DNA of 13,758 nt from an uncultured Porphyromonas sp. (lineage in GTDB: Bacteria > Bacteroidota > Bacteroidia > Bacteroidales > Porphyromonadaceae), in NCBI GenBank assembly GCA_945875135.1, contig CAMCJO010000018.1, forward strand, positions 1 through 13,758, written 5' to 3'. The notes beneath the pieces were generated by a model. The model was not told the DNA's origin. It made no database searches and saw nothing but the letters and a program-made list of their open reading frames with translations. The first letter of the stretch is position 1; each line of letters begins with the position of its first letter. A program made the translations under genes and the position numbers. Positions 1 to 6,822 of the stretch are shown piece after piece.

Positions 1-647
1 CCTCTCGGGTGTAGCTCCTCGTAATGCTCCTTGTGGTAAGTCTCTTGGAAGAGGATGTAAGTGCCGATGCCTGCCTCGTGAAGCATACGATACTCCTCGA
101 CCGTAGTTGCGGCAATGTTGACATTGACACGACGGATAGCCCCATTCTTATGATGTATGGAGTAGATCGTCTGGATCGACTCAAGGATATACTCGATCGG
201 GTTGTTGCGTGGGTCTTCGCCTGCCTCGAGAGCGAGACGCTTGTGCCCCATGTCTTGCAGGGCAATGACCTCTTGCCGTATCTGCTCCTGGGTCAGCTTG
301 TGGCGAGGAATGGTGCGGTTCTTAGCGTGGTAAGGACAGTAGACGCAACCGTTGATACAATAGTTAGAGAGGTAGAGCGGAGCAAAGAGCACGATGCGTT
401 TACCATAGAAGCGTAGCTTGATCTGCTCGGCCAGTTGTGCCACTCGCTGCCGTGTCGCAGGGTCCTCAGCGAGGAGGAGTACAGCAGCCTCTCGGTGATC
501 TAGTCCATGCATCTCCGCAGCCTTGCGTAGGATGTCGGAGATCACCTTCTCATCATCTTTGTATTGCTCCGCATAGCGGAGGGTGTCGATGATTTCATCA
601 TGATTGATGAAGTCACAGGCATCGTGCGATTGCTTATTGTAACTCAT
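1..647 (-). CDS. hydG: HydG, [FeFe] hydrogenase H-cluster radical SAM maturase (partial, N-terminal part)
   Basis: This is the N-terminal ~215 residues of HydG; the gene runs off the left edge, and the family is about 470 residues long. HydG is a radical SAM tyrosine lyase that supplies iron-bound CO and CN for the H-cluster of [FeFe] hydrogenase. The translation starts MSYNKQSHDACDF and carries the radical SAM CX3CX2C motif as CINGCVYC (Cys97, Cys101, Cys104), followed by PYHAKNR as in HydG. Further on come ALEAGEDPRNNP and, at the edge, YILFQETYHKEHYEELHP, a HydG/ThiH-type segment. The ATG at 645-647 lies 12 bases after the hydE stop, so the gene is the third cistron of the hydrogenase operon. 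No Shine-Dalgarno is seen. ThiH is the nearest alternative, but the hydrogenase neighbours and the CPYH context favour HydG. Confidence 0.93.
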   Translation of the reverse strand, partial: MSYNKQSHDACDFINHDEIIDTLRYAEQYKDDEKVISDILRKAAEMHGLDHREAAVLLLAEDPATRQRVAQLAEQIKLRFYGKRIVLFAPLYLSNYCINGCVYCPYHAKNRTIPRHKLTQEQIRQEVIALQDMGHKRLALEAGEDPRNNPIEYILESIQTIYSIHHKNGAIRRVNVNIAATTVEEYRMLHEAGIGTYILFQETYHKEHYEELHPR

Positions 648-659
648 ACATTCACATTC

Positions 660-1709
660 TTAGCTGGTGGGAGCGTCTCCACGCCCCCAGTCTATTTGGT
701 AACCTATCGTGTCAAGCTGTGCCTGTAGGAGGGCGACACCCTCGGCAGCTTCAGAGCCTGAGTAGGCTTTGTTGTTATAGAGAGCGTAGTCAGCTCTATG
801 GTTTAATGGTGATAGATTGGGCATCACCACATTACATCCTGATCGTATGGCGGCTAGTCGTCCCTCGGGGTGGAGCGTGGCGACAGCTGTCGTGGCAGGG
901 ATCAGTGCCCGTGGATTGAGGAGCCGGCAGAGCGCGAGGAAGCGAAGCGTCATCGACAAGCTCCCCGCAGGGTAGGTCCCTAGCGGTGTATCCTCATGAG
1001 GTATGAAAGGACCAACGCCTATCATCTCGGGCTGCAACCGACGGATGAAGTCTAAGTCTTGCGCTAAGTGCGCCGTCGTCTGACCTGGCGAACCAACCAT
1101 GACGCCCGTCCCCACTTGATAGCCGATCTGCTTGAGATCCCGCAGGGCTTGTAGGCGATGCTCCTGCGCCATCGTGCTGGGGTGCAAGCTCTGGTAATGC
1201 TCCTTGTCGTAAGTCTCGTGACGCAACAGGTATCGGTTGGCGCCAGCGCGAAAGAGCACCTCGTACTCCTCATACTCCATCTCTCCGAGTGAGAGCGTGA
1301 TAGCGCACTCTGGATAGCTAGAGCGGATGTCGCGCACGAGCGAGAGTAGACGTTCTCCCCGCCAATAGAGGTCTTCGCCACCCTGTAGTACGAAGGTCCG
1401 AAAGCCTATCTCGTATCCTCTCGCACAGGCCGACATCACCTCGTCAGCAGTAAGCCGATAGCGAGTGACGTGCTCATTGGTAGCGCGTATGCCACAGTAG
1501 TAACAGTCGTTGCGACAGATGTTTGAGATCTCGATAAGACCTCGCAGATAGATCCTCCGTCCGAAGTGCTGCTCCGCAATAGCCTCGGCACGCACCTGAA
1601 GCTCATGCCCGAGGTGCGTGTCGTTACTGTCTAATAGAGCCTTCAGCTCAGGGATGGAAGCTGCTGTTACTTGGTCCAGCGTATCACTCCTTCTCTTTGT
1701 AGTTGGCAT
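660..1709 (-). CDS. hydE: HydE, [FeFe] hydrogenase H-cluster radical SAM maturase
   Basis: A 349-residue radical SAM enzyme of the usual HydE length. HydE acts in assembling the diiron part of the H-cluster, upstream of transfer to HydF. The segment RGLIEISNICRNDCYYCGIR holds the CX3CX2C cluster motif (Cys65, Cys69, Cys72), followed by a GFRTFVLQGGED strand. Near the C-terminus MPNLSPLNHRADYALYNNKA matches the family, but the cysteines that bind an optional second Fe-S cluster in Thermotoga HydE are absent; that site is known to be poorly conserved. I chose the ATG at 1707-1709 (MPTTKRRSDTL). A longer frame to 1778 exists, but its extra 23 residues lie inside the hydA end and look unlike HydE. 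Even so, the gene overlaps the hydA 3' end by 26 bases, which suggests translational coupling. Confidence 0.93.
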   Translation of the reverse strand: MPTTKRRSDTLDQVTAASIPELKALLDSNDTHLGHELQVRAEAIAEQHFGRRIYLRGLIEISNICRNDCYYCGIRATNEHVTRYRLTADEVMSACARGYEIGFRTFVLQGGEDLYWRGERLLSLVRDIRSSYPECAITLSLGEMEYEEYEVLFRAGANRYLLRHETYDKEHYQSLHPSTMAQEHRLQALRDLKQIGYQVGTGVMVGSPGQTTAHLAQDLDFIRRLQPEMIGVGPFIPHEDTPLGTYPAGSLSMTLRFLALCRLLNPRALIPATTAVATLHPEGRLAAIRSGCNVVMPNLSPLNHRADYALYNNKAYSGSEAAEGVALLQAQLDTIGYQIDWGRGDAPTS

Positions 1710-3183
1710 AGGTGAGGTCGATCTTCTCCACCTCTTTGAGTAGCTGGCGGCGACCAGCGAGTATGTCGTTGAAGGCACTTGGTCCTGTCACGCATCCACC
1801 GAGACAAGCCATCACCTCGACAAACTGGGTATCAGCCTTGCCACGCTTGCCGTAAGCCTTGAGCTTGGCAACAGCCTTCTTATCCAGACCCGCGATCTCC
1901 TCAGCGGTCAGACGACCTACGAAGTCCTTGTACTCCTCCGTATTGCTCAGATAGGAGATGACCGCATCCTTGACACCGCCATTACGAGCGAAGGCGTGTG
2001 CCTCACGTACTGACTCGACGGTTGGCTTGTAGCCCTCTACCGTGTTGATATCTATCTCCAGCCCCTCTAGGATAGAGCCAAGCTCCTCAAAGGTGACCAC
2101 CATATCGACGTCCACGTTGGGACGCTTGATCTCCTTACGCTTAGCCACACAGGGGCCGAAGAAGACGATCTTGCTATCGGGATAAAGCTTGCGAGCGCGC
2201 TCTGCTGTGTAGACCATCGGCGAGTGTGAGCTAGAGACAAAAGGCTTGAGCCCAGGCGCATGCTTATCCACCAGCTCATAGAAGGAGGGACAGCACGAGG
2301 TCGTCATAAAGGCTTGCCCAGCCTCGATCTTCTCTACCAGCTCCTTACCCTCATGGCTCACCGTGTCCATAGCCCCCTGAGCCACCTCGATGACATCGTG
2401 GAAGCCTATCTTCTTAATCGCTCCGTAAACCTGATCACGGCTTGCCTTAAACTGCCCTAGGATAGCAGGAGCTACGATAGCTATGACCTGCTCGCCACGC
2501 TCTATGGCACCCAGTACGTCAAAAACTTGCGAGATCTCAAAGATCGCACCAAAGGGACAAGCATTCAGACAAGCACCGCAGTAGATGCACTTAGACTCGT
2601 CAATATGCTCGATACCATCCTCATCCTTGCTGATCGCACCCACAGGGCAAGACTCCTCGCAAGGCACCGGTATGTAGACGATCGCATGATAGGGGCAGTT
2701 CTTGTGGCACTGGCCGCAGCTGATGCAGACCTCGTGATCGATCTGCGCCTGACCATTCTTCTTGAATGAGATACAGTTCTTCGGACAGTTGCTTGAGCAG
2801 GCACGGCTCACACAACCACGACAAAGGTTAGACACCTCATAGTTGATCTGTACGCACGAGGTGCAGGCCTCGTCGATGACGCAGAGCACATTCTCCTTCG
2901 TCGGCTGTGGGCGATGCAGAGCCGTGTGAGCGTACTCAGACAGCGGGGTCAGCTCATCCTGCTCATCCTGCATGTCAAAGCCCAGGAGGGGAAACATCTT
3001 ATACTTCCATACGGCACGCTCCTTATGAGGGCAGCAACGTCCCAGCACATTGCGTTGCTTACGAGGACTCAGCTCCAGCGGGATCCGGTCTATCGTTTTA
3101 ATCAATTGGTCTTGACGCCATCTAGCCACCATGGTCGAGAGGAGCTTATGGCGCACGATCATTACATTGTTTATATAGGTCAT
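1684..3183 (-). CDS. hydA: Monomeric [FeFe] hydrogenase, group B-like, with Cys-rich ferredoxin-like N-terminus
   Basis: A 499-residue catalytic [FeFe] hydrogenase that interconverts protons and H2, probably with ferredoxin as partner. All three H-cluster signatures are present: TSCCPSF (proton-relay Cys297, cluster ligand Cys298), GPCVAK (Cys345, Lys348) and MACLGGC (Cys460, Cys464). They deviate from clostridial group A (TSCCPGW, MPCxxK, GCxxGGG): Gly343 replaces one active-site Met, and CVTGPSA follows the last motif. This fits group B. Two canonical CX2CX2CX3CP ferredoxin motifs lie at Cys153-163 and Cys199-209. Extra cysteines at 101-137 and 175-179 suggest further Fe-S clusters. Start choice: a frame opens at a GTG at 3246, but that GTG touches the TATCTTTG promoter box (3246-3253), so transcription would begin downstream of it. 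The ATG at 3181-3183 (MTYINNVMIVRHKL) is therefore preferred. First gene of hydA-hydE-hydG. Confidence 0.92.
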   Translation of the reverse strand: MTYINNVMIVRHKLLSTMVARWRQDQLIKTIDRIPLELSPRKQRNVLGRCCPHKERAVWKYKMFPLLGFDMQDEQDELTPLSEYAHTALHRPQPTKENVLCVIDEACTSCVQINYEVSNLCRGCVSRACSSNCPKNCISFKKNGQAQIDHEVCISCGQCHKNCPYHAIVYIPVPCEESCPVGAISKDEDGIEHIDESKCIYCGACLNACPFGAIFEISQVFDVLGAIERGEQVIAIVAPAILGQFKASRDQVYGAIKKIGFHDVIEVAQGAMDTVSHEGKELVEKIEAGQAFMTTSCCPSFYELVDKHAPGLKPFVSSSHSPMVYTAERARKLYPDSKIVFFGPCVAKRKEIKRPNVDVDMVVTFEELGSILEGLEIDINTVEGYKPTVESVREAHAFARNGGVKDAVISYLSNTEEYKDFVGRLTAEEIAGLDKKAVAKLKAYGKRGKADTQFVEVMACLGGCVTGPSAFNDILAGRRQLLKEVEKIDLTYANYKEKE

Positions 3184-3245
3184 ACGATCAAGTGATATTT
3201 CAGCTTTTGACCCGCGCTGCACTGGTCGGATCTCTAAATGCTCCA

Positions 3246-3253
3246 CAAAGATA
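3246..3253 (-). promoter_or_regulatory. Bacteroidota-type promoter (-7 box TATCTTTG) of the hydA operon
   Basis: On the minus strand this reads TATCTTTG, an exact match to the Bacteroidota -7 consensus TAnnTTTG. No good TTTG sits about 20 bases upstream; the nearest is a TTG at 3270-3272 with 16-base spacing. Transcription would start near 3240, giving an untranslated leader of roughly 55 bases before the hydA ATG at 3183. Confidence 0.65.
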
Positions 3254-3397
3254 CGATTAATATCTCAATCAATCACTACATATTGCTAGTCACGCATGAC
3301 AAAATACCTTACCCTTGCGAGTGCCCCATGGCAGAGCGACTAGGAAGCTGTCGAATAAAGCGATCGTTTCGCATGATGCCACCACACGTCGATAGAC

Positions 3398-3429
3398 AAA
3401 AAAAAAGCCTCACCCTCACGGATGAAGCT
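3398..3429 (-). terminator. Rho-independent terminator of the tRNA operon
   Basis: On the minus strand AGCTTCATCC pairs with GGGTGAGGCT (10 pairs, two of them G-T) around the loop GTGA, followed directly by a run of eight or more T. It lies 37 bases beyond the 3' end of tRNA-Val and also isolates the tRNA operon from hydA. Confidence 0.85.
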
Positions 3430-3466
3430 CCCTCAGTTCTGTTCAAAAAGATGATGTGTGTAAAAG

Positions 3467-3541
3467 TGGGCCCAATAGGATTCGAACCTATGACCCTCTG
3501 TTTGTAAGACAGATGCTCTAAACCAGCTGAGCTATGGGCCC
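3467..3541 (-). tRNA. tRNA-Val (anticodon TAC)
   Basis: A 75-base cloverleaf on the minus strand. The acceptor arms are GGGCCCA and TGGGCCC with discriminator A. The D-stem is GCTC/GAGC, the anticodon stem TCTGT/ACAGA with loop CTTACAA, and the T-arm ATAGG-TTCGAAT-CCTAT. The loop gives anticodon TAC (reads GUA and, by wobble, other Val codons). The 3' CCA is not encoded. Last gene of the three-tRNA operon. Confidence 0.95.
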
Positions 3542-3600
3542 TTTCATATATATCTAAGCTCTCTGAGGTACTCTAGCGACAGTGTAAGCGTGATAGGCAG

Positions 3601-3671
3601 TTGTCCTACAAGGATTCGAACCTTGACAAACAGGACCAGAATCTGTTGTGCTACCATTACACCATAGGACA
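3601..3671 (-). tRNA. tRNA-Gln (anticodon CTG)
   Basis: A 71-base cloverleaf on the minus strand. The acceptor arms are TGTCCTA and TAGGACA with discriminator A, and the T-arm is CAAGG-TTCGAAT-CCTTG. The anticodon loop TTCTGGT gives CTG, which reads CAG. The first U of the acceptor and the weak closing pair of the anticodon stem are typical of glutamine tRNAs. CCA is not encoded. Middle gene of the operon; strongly similar to the Gln(TTG) gene upstream, suggesting an old duplication. Confidence 0.94.
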
Positions 3672-3818
3672 ATCTGTATCAACCTCCTGTCGATTAGCTC
3701 GTCACCATCGTGTGTGACACCCAATCACAGAGTCTCTCTTAGAGAGAAGTAAATGCGTCGTATCACGATATCGTAGTAAGGGACTGAGCCTTTCTTTATT
3801 CGCCCCCTGCGGGAGTCG
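3672..3818 (-). other. Spacer between the two tRNA-Gln genes with small inverted repeats
   Basis: This 147-base spacer is longer than most tRNA spacers and holds no ORF of note. It contains a 7+1+7 inverted repeat, TCTCTCT-T-AGAGAGA (3733-3747), and the palindrome ACGATATCGT (3765-3774). Both would form short helices in the precursor RNA and could guide processing; that role is inference. Confidence 0.4.
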
Positions 3819-3890
3819 TTGTCCCACAAGGATTCGAACCTTGACTGACAGAACCAAAACCTGTAGTGCTAGCCATTACACCATGGGACA
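3819..3890 (-). tRNA. tRNA-Gln (anticodon TTG)
   Basis: A 72-base cloverleaf on the minus strand. The acceptor arms are TGTCCCA and TGGGACA with discriminator A, and the T-arm is CAAGG-TTCGAAT-CCTTG. The anticodon loop TTTTGGT gives TTG, which reads CAA (and CAG by wobble). CCA is not encoded. First gene of the tRNA operon, about 45 bases after the predicted start of transcription. Confidence 0.95.
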
Positions 3891-3934
3891 AATCCTTTAC
3901 TATCGACAGACACCTCTGTCATCGTTTGTGAGTG

Positions 3935-3966
3935 CAAAGGTAGAAAGAAAAAACCAAACCACCAAA
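3935..3966 (-). promoter_or_regulatory. Promoter of the tRNA operon (TTTG-N20-TACCTTTG)
   Basis: On the minus strand TTTG (3963-3966) is followed after 20 bases by TACCTTTG (3935-3942), a clean match to the Bacteroidota TTTG / TAnnTTTG promoter with proper spacing. Upstream, 3967-4016 is rich in A and T tracts (AAAAAGTTTTT type), which could act as an UP-like element suited to a stable-RNA operon. Downstream a small hairpin, GACAGA-GGTG-TCTGTC (3905-3920), lies in the leader before the first tRNA. Confidence 0.75.
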
Positions 3967-4280
3967 CATTTCGCCGAAAAACTTTTTGCCGAACCCTTCT
4001 ACATTGGGAGCTTTTTTGTTTTCGGGTGCCAGGGAGCCCCGGGGCTGAGGCGTTGTCGTCAGAGACGTTTATCCCTTGATACACCTTTGAGGTGGAAAAA
4101 TCCGATCCTCACAAGGCTGATACATTTATATACAACGAACTCATCTATTCCTCGCTTGTCGCTCATGTGTAGCTCCTGACGGAGTGATTATGAGGCGTCG
4201 ACACGGGCTGGGCAAATTCAACGCTGAGTTGTTGCAATAATTTAGAGTTGGCTACGTATAGAAACGGCACTATATCGGGG
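3967..4280. other. Gene-free intergenic stretch left of the repeat cluster
   Basis: About 310 bases with no credible gene on either strand. The left part is an A/T-rich tract upstream of the tRNA promoter. A perfect 12-base palindrome AGCCCCGGGGCT lies at 4035-4046. The rest shows no recognisable motif. Short open frames here have no family resemblance and were not called. Confidence 0.5.
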
Positions 4281-4290
4281 AAAAGTGATT

Positions 4291-4450
4291 TCCACGTGGA
4301 GATTTCGAAATACCCACGTGGGGAAGGAAAATTCTCCACGTGGGCGCGAAATAAAACTTCGGAAGAATGAAATGAAACTTCGGAGGAATCAAATGAAACT
4401 TCGGAGGAATTTTTTGACGCCCACGTGGAGATTTGAGATTCTCCACGTGG
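4291..4450. repeat. Cluster of five CCACGTGG palindromes
   Basis: The 8-base palindrome CCACGTGG occurs five times in 160 bases, at 4292-4299, 4314-4321, 4336-4343, 4421-4428 and 4443-4450. Several copies extend to 10-base palindromes such as TCCACGTGGA and CCCACGTGGG. Starts are about 22 bases apart within each flank, placing copies on the same helical face. The last pair forms a larger inverted repeat (CCACGTGGAG, 10-base loop, CTCCACGTGG). The two flanks bracket a 21-base tandem repeat. No gene overlaps it. It may be a dispersed intergenic element, a protein-binding array or a folded RNA; the function is unknown. Confidence 0.8.
4348..4410. repeat. Three tandem 21-base repeats with ACTTCGG core
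   Basis: Three adjoining 21-base units (4348-4368, 4369-4389, 4390-4410) share the core AAACTTCGGAGGAAT; the first differs at two positions in that part. They lie in the centre of the CCACGTGG cluster, between copies three and four. A 71-codon plus-strand open frame (4285-4500) runs through the array only because 21 is divisible by three; its protein is a low-complexity repeat and is not called. Confidence 0.8.
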
Positions 4451-4500
4451 ATATTCGAGAAAGGAGGGAATCGGACGAATTCCCCTGTAAAGATATGTAA

Positions 4501-4535
4501 TTAGAGATTAGAGGTTAGAAGTTAGAGGTTAGAGG
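4501..4535. repeat. TTAGARN heptanucleotide array, copy A (five units)
   Basis: Five consecutive 7-base units of form TTAGANN (TTAGAGA, TTAGAGG, TTAGAAG, TTAGAGG, TTAGAGG) lie between the CCACGTGG cluster and the dcp terminator. The first 27 bases are identical to 12789-12815, in the same orientation. The array is degenerate rather than homogeneous. It is probably a dispersed simple-repeat family of this genome. Confidence 0.85.
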
Positions 4536-4556
4536 GCAGAGCTGGCGACATAAAAG

Positions 4557-4592
4557 AAGAGCCTGCCACGAGATGTATCGTGACAGGCTCTT
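4557..4592 (-). terminator. Rho-independent terminator of the dcp-type peptidase gene
   Basis: AAGAGCCTG pairs with CAGGCTCTT, then across one mismatch CACGA pairs with TCGTG, leaving a GATGTA-type loop. On the minus strand it is followed by CTTTTA. It lies 55 bases beyond the dcp stop codon. Confidence 0.8.
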
Positions 4593-4647
4593 GTGTAGTA
4601 TGTATCAGGTGCTAGCTGCTGCTTGAGCGGCTAGCTGCACCATGTGA

Positions 4648-6765
4648 TTAGCGGAGACCGCGGAAGCGTAGGAGTGGCTCGATGTCGACCTCCTTGTGGC
4701 CGGTGAACTGCTCGAAGAGTACCATCAGATCCTCGCTGTTACCACGAGAGAGGAGGATGTCTGCAAGGCGCTGTCCGTTCTCACGGGTCATGCCACCGTG
4801 TGCCTCGACCCAAGCGTAGATGTCGTTGTCTACGGCTTCGCTCCAGAGGTAAGAGTAGTAACCTGCTGAGTAACCGTTGCTCCAGATGTGGCGGAAGTAA
4901 GGTGAGCGGTAGCGAGGTGGTATCTGTGCATTGAGCAGACCGTACTTCGTGAGTGCCTCCTGCTCGAATGCTTGAACGTCATCAACCTTGTCACCTACAG
5001 CAAGTGCGTGCCAGCACTGGTCGATGAGTGAGGAAGCGAGGTTTTCGCCAACAGAGTAAGCCTGGTTGAAGTTGCCCGCAGCGATCATCTTCTCACGTAG
5101 CTCAGCAGGCATCTGCTCGCCTGTCTTGTAGTGCTTAGCATAGTTTGCAAAGACGGTAGGCTCAGTAGCCCAGTGCTCGTTGAACTGTGAGGGGAACTCG
5201 ACAAAGTCTCTCGATACGTTGGTCCCAGAGATGGAAGGATAGGTCTGCGTAGAGAGCATACCGTGTAGTGCGTGACCGAACTCGTGGAAGAGGGTCGTCA
5301 CCTCGTCCCAAGTCATCAGACAGGGCTGACCAGCAACGGGCTTCTTGTTGTTGCAGACGTTGTAGATGACTGGCTTGTTACCTAGGAGGGTAGACTGCTC
5401 GACGAAGTTGCTCATCCAGGCACCACCGCTCTTAGAGGGACGTGCATAAGGATCGAAGTAGAAGAGTGCGATCACTTCGCCCTGCTCGTTCTTGACATCA
5501 TATACTGTCACGTCTGGGTTGTAAACAGAAACATCGGTGCGCTGCTCGAAGGTGAGACCATAGAGCTTATTGGCAGCGTAGAAGACACCATCCTTGAGGA
5601 CGTTGTCTAGGACGAAGTACTCGCTGAGCTGTGCCTCGTCGATGTCGTACTGCTCCTTGCGCATCTTCTCTGCGTAGTAAGCCCAGTCGTAAGCCTCTAG
5701 CTTGAAGTCTGGGCCCTCGCTCTTCTGTGCAAACTCCTCTAGCATCTTAGCATCCTCAGCAGCCTTGGGCTGGTAGAGCTTAGCAATACGCTCGAGGAAG
5801 TTGCGAGCTGTCTCACCATTCTTAGCGAGTGCGTCCTGTAGCGTCCAGTCAGCAAAGGTCTTAAAACCTAGTAGCTGAGCCTTCTCAGCACGGAGCGTAG
5901 CGAGGCGCTTGATGATCTCCTGCGTGTCGTACTTATCGCCGTTGTTGCAGCGATTGATCGAAGCATCGAGGATAGCCTTGCGTGTGTCGCGGTTGTTGAG
6001 CTTAGCCATGACAGGCTGCTGGGTCGTATTGACTAGGCGTATAGCCCACTGGCCCTCTTTGCCCTCCTCCTTAGCGAGGTCGGCAGCCTCTTGTAGCTCA
6101 CTGTCGGTGAGTCCGTCGAGCTGAGCCTTGTCGGTAAAGAAGACAGGCACATTCGTTGCGTCGGTCAGCATATTGCCAAACTTAGCGGTGAGCTCAGCCT
6201 CCTCGCCGTTGAGCTTCTTGAGCTTCTCCTTATCCTCAGCGGATAGGTTGGCACCAGCCTTGACATAGTTGTCGTAGTACTGCTTGGTGAGGCGTACTTG
6301 GTCGGGCTGTAGTCCCTCTAGACCGGTTTCATAGACAGTCTTGATGCGAGCGAAGAGCTTGTCGTTGAGCATGATCTCATCGCTGTGTGCGGTGAGCTTA
6401 GGTACGTACTCAGCCTCGATGGCGCGTAGCTCATCGTTGGTGTCGGCACTAGTCAGTGCGAAGAAGACGGCAGAGGTGCGCTGGAGTACCTGTCCAGCAC
6501 GCTCGAGCGCCTCGATAGTATTGGTAAAGGTGGGAGCCTCAGCATTGTCTACGATAGCAGCTATCTCCTCGTTGTGCTGACGCATACCCTCGTCGAAGGC
6601 AGGTGCAAAGTGCTCTACCTTGATCTTGTCAAAGTCGGGTGCATTCATGTAGGTTTCACTTGGATGAACGAATGGATTGTCAGCCAGGTCAGTCTGCTGC
6701 TTCTGCTTGTTACAAGCGAGTAGCATCGTGGCGATGGCTAAGAGCATAATTACTTGTTTACGCAT
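4648..6765 (-). CDS. dcp: M3-family zinc metallopeptidase lipoprotein (peptidyl-dipeptidase Dcp type)
   Basis: A 705-residue M3 (thimet oligopeptidase/Dcp) peptidase that would cleave dipeptides or short peptides from peptide C-termini, fitting an amino-acid-fermenting lifestyle. The zinc site is HEFGH at 494-498 (His494, Glu495, His498), with the third ligand probably Glu523 in DFVEFPSQFNEHW. Family segments YFDPYARPSKSGGAWM and the C-terminal RYRSPYFRHIWSNGYSAGYYSYLWSE region are intact and the length is normal. The N-terminus MRKQVIMLLAIATMLLAC is a lipoprotein signal with the lipid-carrying Cys at 18, so the enzyme is membrane-anchored. The frame is open up to 6945, but the extra 60 residues cross the promoter and the start of xseB, so the ATG at 6763-6765 is used. 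It diverges from xseB and ends at a strong terminator. Confidence 0.93.
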   Translation of the reverse strand: MRKQVIMLLAIATMLLACNKQKQQTDLADNPFVHPSETYMNAPDFDKIKVEHFAPAFDEGMRQHNEEIAAIVDNAEAPTFTNTIEALERAGQVLQRTSAVFFALTSADTNDELRAIEAEYVPKLTAHSDEIMLNDKLFARIKTVYETGLEGLQPDQVRLTKQYYDNYVKAGANLSAEDKEKLKKLNGEEAELTAKFGNMLTDATNVPVFFTDKAQLDGLTDSELQEAADLAKEEGKEGQWAIRLVNTTQQPVMAKLNNRDTRKAILDASINRCNNGDKYDTQEIIKRLATLRAEKAQLLGFKTFADWTLQDALAKNGETARNFLERIAKLYQPKAAEDAKMLEEFAQKSEGPDFKLEAYDWAYYAEKMRKEQYDIDEAQLSEYFVLDNVLKDGVFYAANKLYGLTFEQRTDVSVYNPDVTVYDVKNEQGEVIALFYFDPYARPSKSGGAWMSNFVEQSTLLGNKPVIYNVCNNKKPVAGQPCLMTWDEVTTLFHEFGHALHGMLSTQTYPSISGTNVSRDFVEFPSQFNEHWATEPTVFANYAKHYKTGEQMPAELREKMIAAGNFNQAYSVGENLASSLIDQCWHALAVGDKVDDVQAFEQEALTKYGLLNAQIPPRYRSPYFRHIWSNGYSAGYYSYLWSEAVDNDIYAWVEAHGGMTRENGQRLADILLSRGNSEDLMVLFEQFTGHKEVDIEPLLRFRGLR

Positions 6766-6797
6766 AGTCTTAGTTCGTTTGGTATGATATATATAGT

Positions 6798-6805
6798 TAC
6801 TTTTG
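6798..6805 (+). promoter_or_regulatory. Candidate promoter of xseB (TACTTTTG)
   Basis: TACTTTTG matches TAnnTTTG on the plus strand, 68 bases before the xseB ATG. A TTTG lies at 6778-6781 with 16-base spacing, shorter than ideal. It falls inside the dcp leader, so the two divergent transcripts would overlap at their 5' ends. Confidence 0.45.
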
Positions 6806-6822
6806 CAATGCAGTGAGGTACT

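Noticed and set aside
24..416. 130-codon plus-strand frame opposite hydG
   Set aside because: It is antisense to the conserved radical SAM core of HydG and shows no independent motif.
1710..1778. 23-residue N-terminal extension of HydE
   Set aside because: It lies inside the hydA coding end and is Ser/Arg-rich with no HydE similarity; the downstream ATG gives the family length.
3184..3246. GTG start adding 21 residues to HydA
   Set aside because: The codon touches the promoter's -7 box and would lie upstream of the predicted transcription start.
3238..3507. 89-codon plus-strand frame between hydA and tRNA-Val
   Set aside because: It runs through the tRNA terminator and into the tRNA gene on the other strand, so it is not credible as a protein.
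4035..4046. AGCCCCGGGGCT palindrome as a terminator
   Set aside because: It is a perfect palindrome without a loop, has no adjoining T run, and no gene ends there.
4291..4450. CRISPR-like array
   Set aside because: The palindromes are short, the intervals are not unique spacers of constant length, the central block is a direct tandem repeat, and no cas genes are nearby.
4285..4500. 71-codon plus-strand frame through the repeat cluster
   Set aside because: Its protein is a translation of the 21-base tandem repeats (a repeating MKLRRN pattern) and the CCACGTGG copies. It stays open because 21 is divisible by three; there is no promoter or family resemblance.
4501..4535. Telomere-like repeat (resembling TTAGGG)
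   Set aside because: The units are degenerate, very few, and inside a chromosome region with genes on both sides. The resemblance is superficial.
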